From positions 620,001-684,000 of the forward strand of contig NZ_JANHAU010000002.1 in NCBI RefSeq assembly GCF_024464185.1: a stretch of 64,000 nt of DNA. Direction: 5' to 3'. The notes beneath the pieces were generated by a model, which was not told the origin of the DNA, ran no database searches, and was given only the letters and a program-made list of their open reading frames with translations. Below are positions 56,858 to 64,000 of the stretch, piece by piece; position 1 is the first letter of the stretch; every line of letters begins with the position of its first letter. The position numbers and the translations under genes are program-made. Origin of the DNA: Haloarchaeobius salinus. GTDB lineage: Archaea > Halobacteriota > Halobacteria > Halobacteriales > Natrialbaceae.

Positions 56858-57751
56858 ATGGTTTCGGAACTGTTCGACCCCGCGCGGTGGGAGGCGATCG
56901 ACCGCGACTACCGCGACATCACCTACCACCGGGCGACGGCGTCCGGGACGGTCCGCATCGCGTTCGACCGGCCGGACGTGCGCAACGCGTTCCGGCCGGG
57001 GACGGTCGACGAGCTGTACGACGCGCTGGACCACGCGAAGCGACAGACCGACGTGGGCTGTGTCCTGCTGACGGGGAACGGCCCGTCGTCGAAGGACGGC
57101 GGCTGGGCGTTCTGCTCCGGCGGCGACCAGACGGTGCGCGGCGGCGAGGGCTACGAGTACCGCGACGAGGACGCCGACCGGGAGAGCGCGGCGAAAGGCG
57201 GGCGGCTGCACATCCTCGAAGTGCAGCGGCTCATCCGGCATATCCCGAAGCCGGTGCTCTGCGTGGTGCCCGGGTGGGCAGTGGGTGGCGGGCACTCGCT
57301 GCACGTGGTCTGTGACATGACCATCGCGAGCGAGGAGCACGGGAAGTTCAAGCAGACGGACCCGGACGTGGCGAGCTTCGACGGCGGCTTCGGGTCGGCC
57401 TACCTCGCGAAGCAGGTCGGCCAGAAGAAGGCCCGCGAGATCTTCTTCCTCGGGAAGACGTACGACGCACAGGAGGCCGCCGACATGGGGATGGTGAACG
57501 AGGTGGTCCCCCACGACGAGCTTGAGGACGTCGCCCTGGAGTGGGCCGCGGAGATGAACTCCAAGTCGCCGACGGCGATGCGGATGCTCAAGTACGCGTT
57601 CAACATGACCGACGACGGGCTGGTCGGCCAGCAGACGTTCGCGGGCGAGGCGACCCGGCTCGCGTACATGACCGACGAGGCACAGGAGGGCCGCGACGCG
57701 TTCGTCGAGAACCGCGACCCGGACTTCTCGGAGTACGACTGGCACTACTGA
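56858..57751 (+). CDS. menB: 1,4-dihydroxy-2-naphthoyl-CoA synthase MenB
   Basis: A 297-residue crotonase-fold enzyme closing the second ring of menaquinone. Its landmarks are IAFDRPDVRNAFRPGTVDEL, the oxyanion-hole element WAFCSGGDQTVRG, PVLCVVPGWAVGGGHSLHVV, CDMTIASEEHGKFKQTDPDV, ASFDGGFGSAYLAKQVGQKK (with the catalytic Asp region), and a C-terminal MTDEAQEGRDAFVENRDPDF. Members of the MenB group have this same set including the inserted GGEGYEYRDEDA loop. The ATG at 56858 starts MVSELFDPARW. It lies apart from menF and menD, with the J-domain gene between. Confidence 0.95.
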   Translation: MVSELFDPARWEAIDRDYRDITYHRATASGTVRIAFDRPDVRNAFRPGTVDELYDALDHAKRQTDVGCVLLTGNGPSSKDGGWAFCSGGDQTVRGGEGYEYRDEDADRESAAKGGRLHILEVQRLIRHIPKPVLCVVPGWAVGGGHSLHVVCDMTIASEEHGKFKQTDPDVASFDGGFGSAYLAKQVGQKKAREIFFLGKTYDAQEAADMGMVNEVVPHDELEDVALEWAAEMNSKSPTAMRMLKYAFNMTDDGLVGQQTFAGEATRLAYMTDEAQEGRDAFVENRDPDFSEYDWHY

Positions 57752-57769
57752 CGCAGCCGTCCCGGTTCT

Positions 57770-58222
57770 TCAGACCGAGAACCCGTCGAACGCCCGGCCG
57801 GGTGGCCGTGGCTTCGCGTTCAGCTCCCACTCGACCCCGTAGCGGTCCTCGAAGGTGCAGTGGTGGTCGGCGTTGTACTCGACGGACGCGCCCAGTTCTT
57901 CGGCCCGTTCCGCGACCAGCTCGAACGTCGCGGGACTGACCGCGAGCGCGACGTGGTCGACGCGGCCGGTCCCCTCGTGCTCGGCCGGGTCGGCCGCGAC
58001 GGCGAGGAAGAACCCGTCGCGTCCGAGGAACGACATCGAGGGCTCGATGCCCGCCTCGACCGCCTCGGGCCAGGTCAGGTGGTCGGGGACGGTGCCGGGC
58101 TCGCCGTCGCGGTACCCCTCGCGGAACTGCACGCCGAGGTCGAACAGGTCGCGGTAGTAGTCCTCGGCGGCGGGGAGGTCGTCGACGAGCAGGACGAGGT
58201 GGTGGAGGCCGTCGATTGCCAT
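57770..58222 (-). CDS. VOC family protein (glyoxalase/dioxygenase fold)
   Basis: A 150-residue protein made of two paired beta-alpha-beta-beta-beta modules. LHHLVLLVDDLPAAEDYYRD begins the first, with His and the metal-site position, and VDHVALAVSPATFELVAERA begins the second, ending HHCTFEDRYGVEWELNAKPR with His and Glu. A metal-binding site of His, His and Glu is likely complete, so it may be an active lyase, dioxygenase or antibiotic-binding protein. The substrate is unknown. The ATG at 58222 gives MAIDGLHHLV. It is convergent with menB, 18 nt away. Confidence 0.85.
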   Translation of the reverse strand: MAIDGLHHLVLLVDDLPAAEDYYRDLFDLGVQFREGYRDGEPGTVPDHLTWPEAVEAGIEPSMSFLGRDGFFLAVAADPAEHEGTGRVDHVALAVSPATFELVAERAEELGASVEYNADHHCTFEDRYGVEWELNAKPRPPGRAFDGFSV

Positions 58223-58286
58223 ACGAGATGCTCGGACGGCCGTGGCCCTAACCGTTGCTCCGCGAGAGAAGAATCCGCGCGTCGGC

Positions 58287-58505
58287 TCAGGACAGCAGCA
58301 CCGGCAGCCCGATGGTGACGATGACGCCGACGAGCATGACGACCGCGCCGAAGGCGACCTGGCTCGTCTCGAACTCCTGCATCGGGGAGGTGACCCGTCC
58401 CGCGTGCTCCTCGTCGGAGTGGTCGCTGCCGTGCCCGTGGTCGTCGTGCGCGTGGTCGTCTGCTGCGTCGTGCTCCGCCTCGACGCTGTCGGTGTCCTCG
58501 CTCAT
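58287..58505 (-). CDS. Small His/Asp-rich single-span membrane protein (DUF7550-like)
   Basis: A 72-residue protein. Residues 1-37 are rich in His, Asp and Glu (EHDAADDHAHDDHGHGSDHS), followed by GRVTSPMQEFETSQVAFGAV and one hydrophobic helix at the C-terminus (VVMLVGVIVTIGLPVLLS). The motif R-V-T-S-P-M-Q-E-F is conserved in haloarchaeal relatives (recalled as DUF7550). The His-rich tail may bind a metal; this is inference. It could be a small subunit of a respiratory or transport complex, but no neighbour supports this. The ATG at 58505 is clear. Confidence 0.78.
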   Translation of the reverse strand: MSEDTDSVEAEHDAADDHAHDDHGHGSDHSDEEHAGRVTSPMQEFETSQVAFGAVVMLVGVIVTIGLPVLLS

Positions 58506-58588
58506 GCCCGGGAGTTGTGCGAGGCCCTACCTGAAACTATCGAACCCTTCCGCCGTCGAAACCGTCAAACCCGCCACGCACGAACGCC

Positions 58589-58593
58589 GAGGT
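58589..58593 (+). promoter_or_regulatory. Shine-Dalgarno-like site of hisF
   Basis: GAGGT five nt before the hisF ATG (58599) can pair with the 16S rRNA 3' end. Most genes of this window lack such a site, so hisF is an exception, perhaps because it has a leader. Confidence 0.4.
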
Positions 58594-58598
58594 AGGAA

Positions 58599-59414
58599 AT
58601 GGGACTCACGAAGCGCATCATCCCCTGCATCGACGTGGACCTGGACGAGGACGGCAACGCCGCCGTCTACACGGGCGTCAACTTCGAGGACCTCGCGTAC
58701 ACGGGTGACCCCGTCGAGATGGCGCGGCTCTACAACGAGTCGGGCGCGGACGAGTTCGTCTTCCTCGACATCACCGCCTCGGCGGACGGCCGGGAGACGA
58801 TGCTCGACACCGTGAGCGCGGTGGCCGACGAGGTGTTCATCCCGCTGACCGTCGGCGGGGGCATCCGCACGACCGACGACATCAAGGAGACGCTGCGGGC
58901 CGGCGCGGACAAGGTGTCCATCAACTCGGGCGCGCTGGCGAACCCCGAGCTCGTGAACGCCGGGGCGCGGGCGTTCGGCAACCAGTGCATCGTCATCAGC
59001 GTCGACGCGCGCCGGCGCTACGACGAGCAAGGCGAGCACTACGCGCAGGTCGATGGGGAGTCCTGCTGGTTCGAGTGCACCGTGAAGGGCGGCCGCGAGG
59101 GGACGGGACGCGACGTGGTCGAGTGGGCACAGGAGGCCGCAGAACGCGGCGCGGGCGAGCTGTTCGTCAACTCCATCGACTCGGACGGGACGAAGGACGG
59201 CTACGACATCCCGTTGACGAAGGCGGTCTGCGACGCCGTCGACACGCCGGTCATCGCCTCCTCGGGCTGTGGCGGCCCGGAGGACATGTACGAGGTGTTC
59301 ACCGACGCCGGCGCGGACGCCGCGCTCGCGGCCTCCATCTTCCACTTCGACGAGTACTCCATCGCCGAGGTGAAGGAGTACCTCGACGAGCACGACGTCC
59401 CGGTGCGACTGTAG
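58599..59414 (+). CDS. hisF: Imidazole glycerol phosphate synthase cyclase subunit HisF
   Basis: A 271-residue TIM barrel that, with HisH, makes imidazole glycerol phosphate and AICAR in histidine synthesis. The N-terminus [20 protein letters not shown] has the first catalytic Asp; [50 protein letters not shown] (second catalytic Asp), [18 protein letters not shown], and [18 protein letters not shown] and [20 protein letters not shown] follow in barrel order. No other his genes lie in the window. Length is typical. The upstream gene is divergent. Confidence 0.96.
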   Translation: MGLTKRIIPCIDVDLDEDGNAAVYTGVNFEDLAYTGDPVEMARLYNESGADEFVFLDITASADGRETMLDTVSAVADEVFIPLTVGGGIRTTDDIKETLRAGADKVSINSGALANPELVNAGARAFGNQCIVISVDARRRYDEQGEHYAQVDGESCWFECTVKGGREGTGRDVVEWAQEAAERGAGELFVNSIDSDGTKDGYDIPLTKAVCDAVDTPVIASSGCGGPEDMYEVFTDAGADAALAASIFHFDEYSIAEVKEYLDEHDVPVRL

Positions 59415-59526
59415 CGTGCCGCACTGCGAGCACTGCCACGCCGACCACCGGTGCCCCGAGAACCGCACGCAGTCGCCGATTCGTCCACCGGCAGTTACTT
59501 TCCTGCGCGACCGAAGGTACTGGTAG

Positions 59527-60315
59527 ATGGCGTGGGAGTGCGACGACTGTGGCACGCGGTCGACCTCGCCCCCCTGCGACGCGTGCGGGAGCGAGGCCGG
59601 CGAGTACACCGGCTTCGTCTGGGTCTGTCCGGAGTGCGGTCGCCAGTCCGCGAAGAACAACCCGCCGTGTCCCCGCTGTGGCGGGATGGACCTCGAGCAG
59701 CGCCGCCCCGACTACAGCGATATCGACGACGAGATCTCGGTGCCGGGCTACGCCCAGCTCGCGAAGCCGCTCGTCCCGCTCTTCCTGGTCGTCGCGATAG
59801 TCGTCGCGCTGTTCGCGACGGGCGTCGTCCCGCTTCCCGAGGACCTCGACGTGGCGCTGAACGGCCCGCGCGTCGTCGACGCGCCCGGCTCCGCGGACGA
59901 GGCCGGCGGGCTGAACCTCTCCGACGTGGAGCGTGGGATGCTGGACCGCGTCGACGAGTACCGCACCGAGCGCGGCGAGTCGGCGCTCGACCGCGACGGG
60001 ACCCTCGCCGACATGGCGACGTTCGCCAACCAGCGCGAGGTCGCCGGCGACTACGACGGCGGCAGGGTGGTCGGCGGCCTGCGAGACTTCTCGCCGGAGT
60101 GCCAGCCGGCGATCTTCCTGCTCGGCTCGACCGACGGCGGCGGCGCGACCATCGACGACTTCGAGAACGAATCCGCCGCCGCGGGGGCACTGTTCGACGT
60201 GCTCGTCGCGGACCTCGAGGGCTCCACGACGCTCACCGACGCGACCGACGCCCACGCGGTCGACATCCACGTCGCTCCCGACGGGCGGATCTACGCCGCG
60301 TACGCGGTCTGCTGA
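59527..60315 (+). CDS. Zinc-ribbon membrane protein with CAP-like extracytoplasmic domain
   Basis: A 262-residue protein in three parts. Residues 1-55 carry eight cysteines in four C-x-x-C pairs (CDDC, CDAC, CPEC, CPRC), forming two zinc ribbons. One membrane helix (PLVPLFLVVAIVVALFATGV) is at about 82-101. The outside domain (about 125-262) includes LNLSDVERGMLDRVDEYRTE and GTLADMATFANQREVAGDYD, which resembles the start of a CAP/SCP-like fold, but the later part lacks the usual His-Glu motifs. Function is unknown. The ATG at 59527 starts at the first ribbon; a TTACTTTCC patch 30 nt upstream is the probable promoter. Confidence 0.78.
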   Translation: MAWECDDCGTRSTSPPCDACGSEAGEYTGFVWVCPECGRQSAKNNPPCPRCGGMDLEQRRPDYSDIDDEISVPGYAQLAKPLVPLFLVVAIVVALFATGVVPLPEDLDVALNGPRVVDAPGSADEAGGLNLSDVERGMLDRVDEYRTERGESALDRDGTLADMATFANQREVAGDYDGGRVVGGLRDFSPECQPAIFLLGSTDGGGATIDDFENESAAAGALFDVLVADLEGSTTLTDATDAHAVDIHVAPDGRIYAAYAVC

Positions 60316-60341
60316 CGCGACGACCCCGAGAACAGTAGAAC

Positions 60342-60626
60342 CTACGCCGCCTGCTCGAACGCGTTCCGGAACGCGCCGGTCTTCTCCTGGACGCGCTGTG
60401 CGCCCGCCTGCAGCGCGTCGATGGGGTCGACGCCGTCCTCGGTCTTGACCGTGAGGATGGGCTCTGTCTGTCCACCGGACTGCTCGGGGTTCACGTCGTA
60501 GGTCGCGGCGGCGACGCCCTCCGTCTCCAGCAGCGCGCCCTTGAGGACGTTCATGAACGTGTGGTCCTCGCCTGCGATCTCGACGCGGAGTTCCTGCTCG
60601 AGGTTCTCCGTGACGGTGAGTTCCAT
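60342..60626 (-). CDS. rpoL: DNA-directed RNA polymerase subunit L (Rpo11)
   Basis: A 94-residue alpha-like subunit. It pairs with Rpo3 to start polymerase assembly. [20 protein letters not shown] and [15 protein letters not shown] form the alpha-motif, with the family pattern D-H-T-x-x-N-x-L, followed by [20 protein letters not shown] and a C-terminal helix. Length agrees with the family. The ATG at 60626 starts [13 protein letters not shown]. It is convergent with the zinc-ribbon protein gene (26 nt). Confidence 0.95.
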   Translation of the reverse strand: MELTVTENLEQELRVEIAGEDHTFMNVLKGALLETEGVAAATYDVNPEQSGGQTEPILTVKTEDGVDPIDALQAGAQRVQEKTGAFRNAFEQAA

Positions 60627-60709
60627 GTGCCTTCGTGGTCGTCCGGCGCGTTTACAGGTTTCGGAACCGAGCGCAGCAGAATCTGTTTCTGGTGGTGTTC
60701 TCGGGGGCA

Positions 60710-61000
60710 GCGTGAACTGGGACCCTACTGTAAACAGCCAGAAAGCCCCTGCTCGCTCGACTCCCGCGACTCGCTGCGGTCCTCACTCCGTTGCGGTTCT
60801 TGCTTCGTCGGGGTTCGTCGAGCGAGCCGCCCCTTTCAGTCCCACCCACCGCGACCACACCGCACCTCAGACCTCCCCAACCGATTCGCTCAGTCGCTAG
60901 CGCTCCATCGCTCATCCCTCGCGCGAACGTCAGCGAGCGGCCTCGCGTTGCTCGGCACGCTCGCCAGCCGCGCGCCTGCCGGCTGGTCGGATATCGAGAA
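60710..61000 (+). repeat. Dispersed non-coding repeat, copy B (longest)
   Basis: It fills most of the gene-free stretch 60627-61040. The core AACAGCCAGAAAGCCCC is at 60733-60749, followed by GCTCGCTCGACTCCCGCGAC, CCGCACCTCAGACCTCCCC, GCTCATCCCTCGCGCG, CTCGGCACGCTCGCCAG (60951-60967) and GCCGGCTGG. The same blocks occur in order in copy A (34985-35140, minus). Limits are approximate. Frames within it are Arg/Ser-rich and not genes. Confidence 0.65.
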
Positions 61001-61040
61001 CGAGAGAACTATCGGACTCAGAAACCGAGAACGAGTCGGC

Positions 61041-62078
61041 TCACCACGTCCCGTGGAACGTGTCGAACTCCAGCGCGTCCAGCGGTTCCTCGCCGATGGC
61101 GATGCGGTACTCCTGCGGCGTGAGCATCGGCTTGTGGAACTGCGGGCCGTCGTCGGTGGTGATGCGCGGACAGCCGGTGTTGACGAAGGCGTCCATGTCG
61201 AAGTTCCGGAGGCGGTCCGGGGTGACCTCGTCCATGGTGATGAGGTAGGCGTCGTCGTTGTTGTCGACGATCTCCTCGGCCTGGTCCCAGCGGCCCTGGC
61301 CGATCTTCGTACAGAAGATGACGCCGAACTTCTCGGCGTCCATGGCGCGGTGGACGGCACCGTAACGCTGCTTCATGAACTTCTCCGTGTCCGCGACGGT
61401 GAGCACGTTGTTGACGGGGTCGGCGATGACGACCTTCTTGTCGGGGTGCTCCATCGCCAGCCCGAGGGGGTGGAACTTGCCGCCGCCGACGTAGAGGATC
61501 TGGTCGGCGTCGATGTCCGCGGAGGCGTAGTTGCAGCCGAGCACCTGTCCCTCGTGGGTGAGCCGGTCGTCGCCCTTGCGCGTGTGGACGGTGTAGCCGG
61601 CGTCCTCCAGGTGCTCGCGCATCTCCTCGAAGCGGTTCATGTGCTGGGCGGTGGTGACGAGACCCACGTCGTCGCCCTCGAGCTCCTCGTCGATGGCGCG
61701 GTCGACGCTGGGGAGCACTTCGACGTTGGAGAACAGCGGGACGTAGATGATCTTCTCGGACTCCTTCATCGGGGAGTGGCCGAAGTGGACGAACACGTCG
61801 GTGCGGCGCATCAGGTAGGTGTCGAGGTCGCACGCGCCGTAGCAGGGCTGTCCGGAGATGAGGACGGTGACGTCGTCGGGGAGGATCTCGCGGAGGTCGT
61901 CGGCGACCCGCGGGCCGCGACGTTTCAGTCCCTCGGGGAACTGGAGGCCGACCTTGTCGGCGTCGCGTTCCTCGACCGCGTCGACGATGCGGTCGAGCTC
62001 GTAGTCCCACTCGCGGTCGTGCTTGAGGGACATGCCCGTGTTCCGGAGGTCGCCCTCGGAGTACGATTCCTGGCTCAT
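61041..62078 (-). CDS. dph2: Diphthamide synthase Dph2 (radical-SAM-like 3-amino-3-carboxypropyl transferase)
   Basis: A 345-residue enzyme for the first step of diphthamide formation on the elongation factor aEF-2, using SAM and a 4Fe-4S cluster. Three conserved cysteines that bind the cluster come from the three repeat domains: in ISGQPCYGACDLDTYLM (Cys), QVLGCNYASADIDAD and AFVNTGCPRITTDDG. The N-terminal QFPEGLKRRG and HFGHSPMKE are further family marks. Diphthamide is the target of diphtheria toxin in eukaryotes, but archaeal EF2 has it too. The ATG at 62078 gives MSQESYSEGDLRN; MSLKHDREWDY at codon 16 is an alternative. Confidence 0.93.
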   Translation of the reverse strand: MSQESYSEGDLRNTGMSLKHDREWDYELDRIVDAVEERDADKVGLQFPEGLKRRGPRVADDLREILPDDVTVLISGQPCYGACDLDTYLMRRTDVFVHFGHSPMKESEKIIYVPLFSNVEVLPSVDRAIDEELEGDDVGLVTTAQHMNRFEEMREHLEDAGYTVHTRKGDDRLTHEGQVLGCNYASADIDADQILYVGGGKFHPLGLAMEHPDKKVVIADPVNNVLTVADTEKFMKQRYGAVHRAMDAEKFGVIFCTKIGQGRWDQAEEIVDNNDDAYLITMDEVTPDRLRNFDMDAFVNTGCPRITTDDGPQFHKPMLTPQEYRIAIGEEPLDALEFDTFHGTW

Positions 62079-62150
62079 TGGACCGGATTAGCCGGCACGG
62101 ACGGTTAACTTCGACGGTTCGGAACGGTCACGAGAACCGGCGAGATACCG

Positions 62151-62657
62151 TCAGGAGACGTCGACGAGGCGGAACGCCGCCTCGAAGTCGGTCGTGTCGA
62201 AGCTGCCCTGGAGGGTGCGGGTCTCGTCGCGGAGCTGTGCGAGTCGGCTGTGGTCGGTGGTCGTCGCGCGCCGTGCCGCGGCGACGAACGCGTCGAGCCG
62301 TTCGAAGTAGACCGCACGCGTCGCGAGGTGGTCCACCGTCGCGCGCAGGTCGTCCGGGGCGACCGGGGCCCCGAGGTGTGCGTCGTGAGGGGCCGTAGGC
62401 GGGCGTTCGCCGCCGAGGGAGACCAGCGCACAGCCCGGCGCGCGCTCTGTGAGTGTCTCGAGGAGCGCCCGGTGCGAGCGGCTCCGGACCCGGCCGGCGA
62501 CAGCGGCGACGGACGCCCGCTTGGCCGTCGCGAGCACCTCGTCCAGGACGCCGGTGGCGACCACGTCGTACGGGCCGCCGTCGAGCGCCGCCCGGTAGCG
62601 TTCGCGCGTCAGTTCCTCCTCGGCGGCGACCAGTACCGTCGGGCTCCGGCGTGACAT
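62151..62657 (-). CDS. HalX-type receiver-like protein, phosphoacceptor apparently absent
   Basis: A 168-residue protein of the haloarchaeal HalX response-regulator group. A receiver-like fold starts with PTVLVAAEEELTRERYRAAL, but the first acidic pair is Glu-Glu and the third strand, where phospho-Asp should be, reads SVAAVAGRVRSRSHRALLE without Asp. The conserved Thr/Ser and Lys are replaced (CALVSLGGERPP). The C-terminal helical HalX domain is present (RAVYFERLDAFVAAARRATT and then LAQLRDETRTLQGSFDTTDF). It probably acts without phosphorylation. The ATG at 62657 is preferred over ATG 62687. Confidence 0.75.
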   Translation of the reverse strand: MSRRSPTVLVAAEEELTRERYRAALDGGPYDVVATGVLDEVLATAKRASVAAVAGRVRSRSHRALLETLTERAPGCALVSLGGERPPTAPHDAHLGAPVAPDDLRATVDHLATRAVYFERLDAFVAAARRATTTDHSRLAQLRDETRTLQGSFDTTDFEAAFRLVDVS

Positions 62658-62815
62658 CGTAGCTTGCACTCCGGACCGTGCATACATCAAGTGCTCATTC
62701 CGTTCAACGTTCGTTCAGACCGTTTAACGTGCCGTTAGCGCGGTCGAGACGCGAAGGACCGTGAGAACGTCGATGCTCCGGCAGGTTGAAACACGTCCAC
62801 TCCCAATCGGTGCGC

Positions 62816-63214
62816 ATGAGCATCGAGACGAGTGGTGAGAGCACCGAGGCGTCGGACTCCGTCGAGCAGCGAGCGCGCGAACTCGGCCGTGCGCTCCGTG
62901 ACCTGCCGGAGTACGAGCGCTTCGACGAGGCCCAGGCCGCCGTCGAGGCCAGCGAGGAGGCACAGGCGAAGATCGAGGAGTTCGAGCAGGTGCGCCAGGA
63001 GTTCATGCTCGCGCGCCAGACCGGTCAGGCGTCCCAGGAGGACCTCGAGGAGCTCCAGGACACCCAGGAGGAGCTCCACGACATCCCCGTGATGGCGGAG
63101 TACCTCGAGGCCCAGAACGAGCTCGACGCCCGGCTGGAGCGCGTCAACAGCACCATCTCCGCCGAGCTCGGCCTGGACTTCGCCGACGAGGCGAGTGGCT
63201 GCTGTAACGACTAG
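62816..63214 (+). CDS. YlbF/YmcA-like helical protein
   Basis: A 132-residue all-helical protein with [20 protein letters not shown] at the start of the YlbF fold, then [20 protein letters not shown] and [20 protein letters not shown]-like repeats (here [20 protein letters not shown]), and a C-terminal [14 protein letters not shown]. In bacteria YlbF with YmcA and YaaT binds RNase Y to tune mRNA processing; archaeal versions are unexplored. Two adjacent cysteines near the end may be redox-active or bind metal. The ATG at 62816 is favoured over 62786. Confidence 0.82.
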   Translation: MSIETSGESTEASDSVEQRARELGRALRDLPEYERFDEAQAAVEASEEAQAKIEEFEQVRQEFMLARQTGQASQEDLEELQDTQEELHDIPVMAEYLEAQNELDARLERVNSTISAELGLDFADEASGCCND

Positions 63215-63306
63215 TCGAGGCTGTTCTTCGCCGGTGCGTGATCTCGGTCGGACGAGTAGTGGCCGGAAGAGACACGCTTTTGGTCGCAGCGCAACCCGGT
63301 TCCGGT

Positions 63307-63951
63307 ATGTTCGTCCTCGTCAACCTGAAGGCGTACCCGTGTGACCCCGTCGAGGTCGCGACCGCGGCGGCGAACGCGGCCGACGACAGCGGCGTCCGCA
63401 TCGGCGTCGCACCGCAGGCGACCCATCTCGAGGCGGTGGCGGAGACCGGTGTCGAGACCTGGGGCCAGCACGTCGACCCCGTCGAACCCGGGAGTCGGAC
63501 CGGCCACACGCTCGCCGAGACCGTCGCCGACGCCGGCGCGACGGGCACGCTCGTCAACCACTCGGAGTACCGCGTGAAGCTCGCGGACCTCGACGGCGCT
63601 GTTCGGGCGGCCGAGCGCGCCGGGCTGGAGACGGTCGTCTGTGCGAACAACCCGGCGCAGGTCGGCGCGGCGGCCGCGCTCGGTCCCGACGCCGTGGCGG
63701 TCGAGCCGCCGGAGCTCATCGGTACCGGCACGCCCGTCAGCCAGGCCGACCCCGACATCGTCGAGGACGCGGTCGCGGCCGCGGCGGCGGTCGACCCCGA
63801 CGTCGACGTGTTCTGCGGGGCCGGTATCTCGACGGGCGAGGACCTCGCCGCGGCGGCGGACCTCGGCGCGTCCGGCGTCCTGCTGGCTTCGGGCGTCGCG
63901 AAGGCCGACGACCCGCGGGCCGCGCTCGACGACCTCGTCGAACCGCTCTGA
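63307..63951 (+). CDS. tpiA: Triosephosphate isomerase (short archaeal type)
   Basis: A 214-residue TIM barrel, shorter than bacterial TpiA as usual in archaea, linking DHAP and glyceraldehyde 3-phosphate. [11 protein letters not shown] holds the catalytic Asn and Lys, [16 protein letters not shown] the electrophilic His, [19 protein letters not shown] the catalytic Glu and the flexible loop, and [20 protein letters not shown] and [15 protein letters not shown] the phosphate-binding loops. The ATG at 63307 starts [11 protein letters not shown]; upstream codons are not conserved. It is the last gene of the window; the remaining 49 nt hold nothing. Confidence 0.95.
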   Translation: MFVLVNLKAYPCDPVEVATAAANAADDSGVRIGVAPQATHLEAVAETGVETWGQHVDPVEPGSRTGHTLAETVADAGATGTLVNHSEYRVKLADLDGAVRAAERAGLETVVCANNPAQVGAAAALGPDAVAVEPPELIGTGTPVSQADPDIVEDAVAAAAAVDPDVDVFCGAGISTGEDLAAAADLGASGVLLASGVAKADDPRAALDDLVEPL

Positions 63952-64000
63952 ACTCGCAACCACATTCCGGTTGTACGTGACAACGATGAAAATAATTAAG

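Noticed and set aside
59416-59526. A 36-residue frame (GTG start) with MPHCEHCHADHRCPENR directly ahead of the zinc-ribbon gene
   Set aside because: The likely promoter of the next gene lies inside it, the second half is unstructured and basic, and it uses a GTG start with no upstream signal. Conservation would be needed to accept it.
60652-60915. Minus-strand ORF within repeat copy B reading RGFLAVYSR
   Set aside because: The same peptide-like string arises from the repeat core in other copies; it reflects the repeat, not a gene.
1-64000. tRNA, rRNA, CRISPR arrays or complete insertion sequences
   Set aside because: No cloverleaf-like sequences, regularly spaced repeats or transposase motifs were seen in the gaps or coding frames by eye.

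Overview
The window is a chromosomal segment from a halophilic archaeon (class Halobacteria). It is very GC-rich. Most predicted proteins are rich in Asp and Glu. It carries archaeal information-processing genes (TFB, TFS, Rpo11/RpoL, Dph2) and haloarchaeal signatures: halocyanin, a CetZ tubulin, HVO_0758-type and other very small zinc-finger proteins, and archaeal menaquinone genes. Many starts are ATG or GTG placed about 26-35 nt downstream of an AT-rich TATA-like box, consistent with leaderless transcripts. No rRNA, tRNA, CRISPR array or intact insertion sequence was seen. It reads as core chromosome rather than an accessory island.

Layout. 0-10 kb: metabolic and housekeeping genes, mostly on the minus strand (partial FAD oxidoreductase and creatininase pair, RDD membrane protein, Nudix hydrolase, GpgS-like glycosyltransferase, MFS transporter, aldo/keto reductase, DHH phosphoesterase, SDR protein). 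10-20.3 kb: a minus-strand train of genes coupled by overlapping stop and start codons, encoding an uncharacterised type IV pilus/Tad-like machine: coiled-coil protein, exported protein, secretion ATPase, GspF/TadC-like membrane protein, and four further proteins, three of which have a single N-terminal membrane segment. The distal and largest of these has lost its expected stop codon. A CetZ tubulin gene diverges from the head of this cluster. 21-35 kb: SHOCT membrane protein, phosphodiesterase, pyrophosphatase, PadR regulator, rnhA operon, TFB, NreA repair protein, DUF302 protein, CPBP protease, and a Mut7-C/PolX/DUF5788 repair operon. 35-41 kb: rhomboid protease, endonuclease V, SDR, glycerate kinase. 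40-43 kb: a divergent halocyanin and nirK pair (nitrite reduction) followed by a Get3/ArsA ATPase. 44-52 kb: aminotransferase, PEP synthase, a TFS paralogue, MfnA decarboxylase, VTT-domain protein, two CrcB fluoride channel subunits, CopG regulator, SuoX-like oxidoreductase. 52-58 kb: menaquinone genes menF, menD and menB with a membrane J-domain protein between them. 58-64 kb: hisF, zinc-ribbon membrane protein, rpoL, dph2, a degenerate HalX receiver protein, YlbF-like protein and triosephosphate isomerase.

How the genes work together. Halocyanin is a plausible electron donor to the adjacent copper nitrite reductase, while menaquinone from the men genes would feed the respiratory chain. PpsA, TpiA and glycerate kinase belong to gluconeogenic and sugar-acid metabolism. 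RNase HI, PolX, endonuclease V and NreA form a repair-rich set. The least understood block is the Tad-like cluster beside cetZ. A dispersed non-coding repeat family (shared AACAGCCAGAAAGCCCC core in three intergenic regions, plus a decayed relative) occupies several gene-free stretches. One copy is bounded by imperfect terminal inverted repeats.
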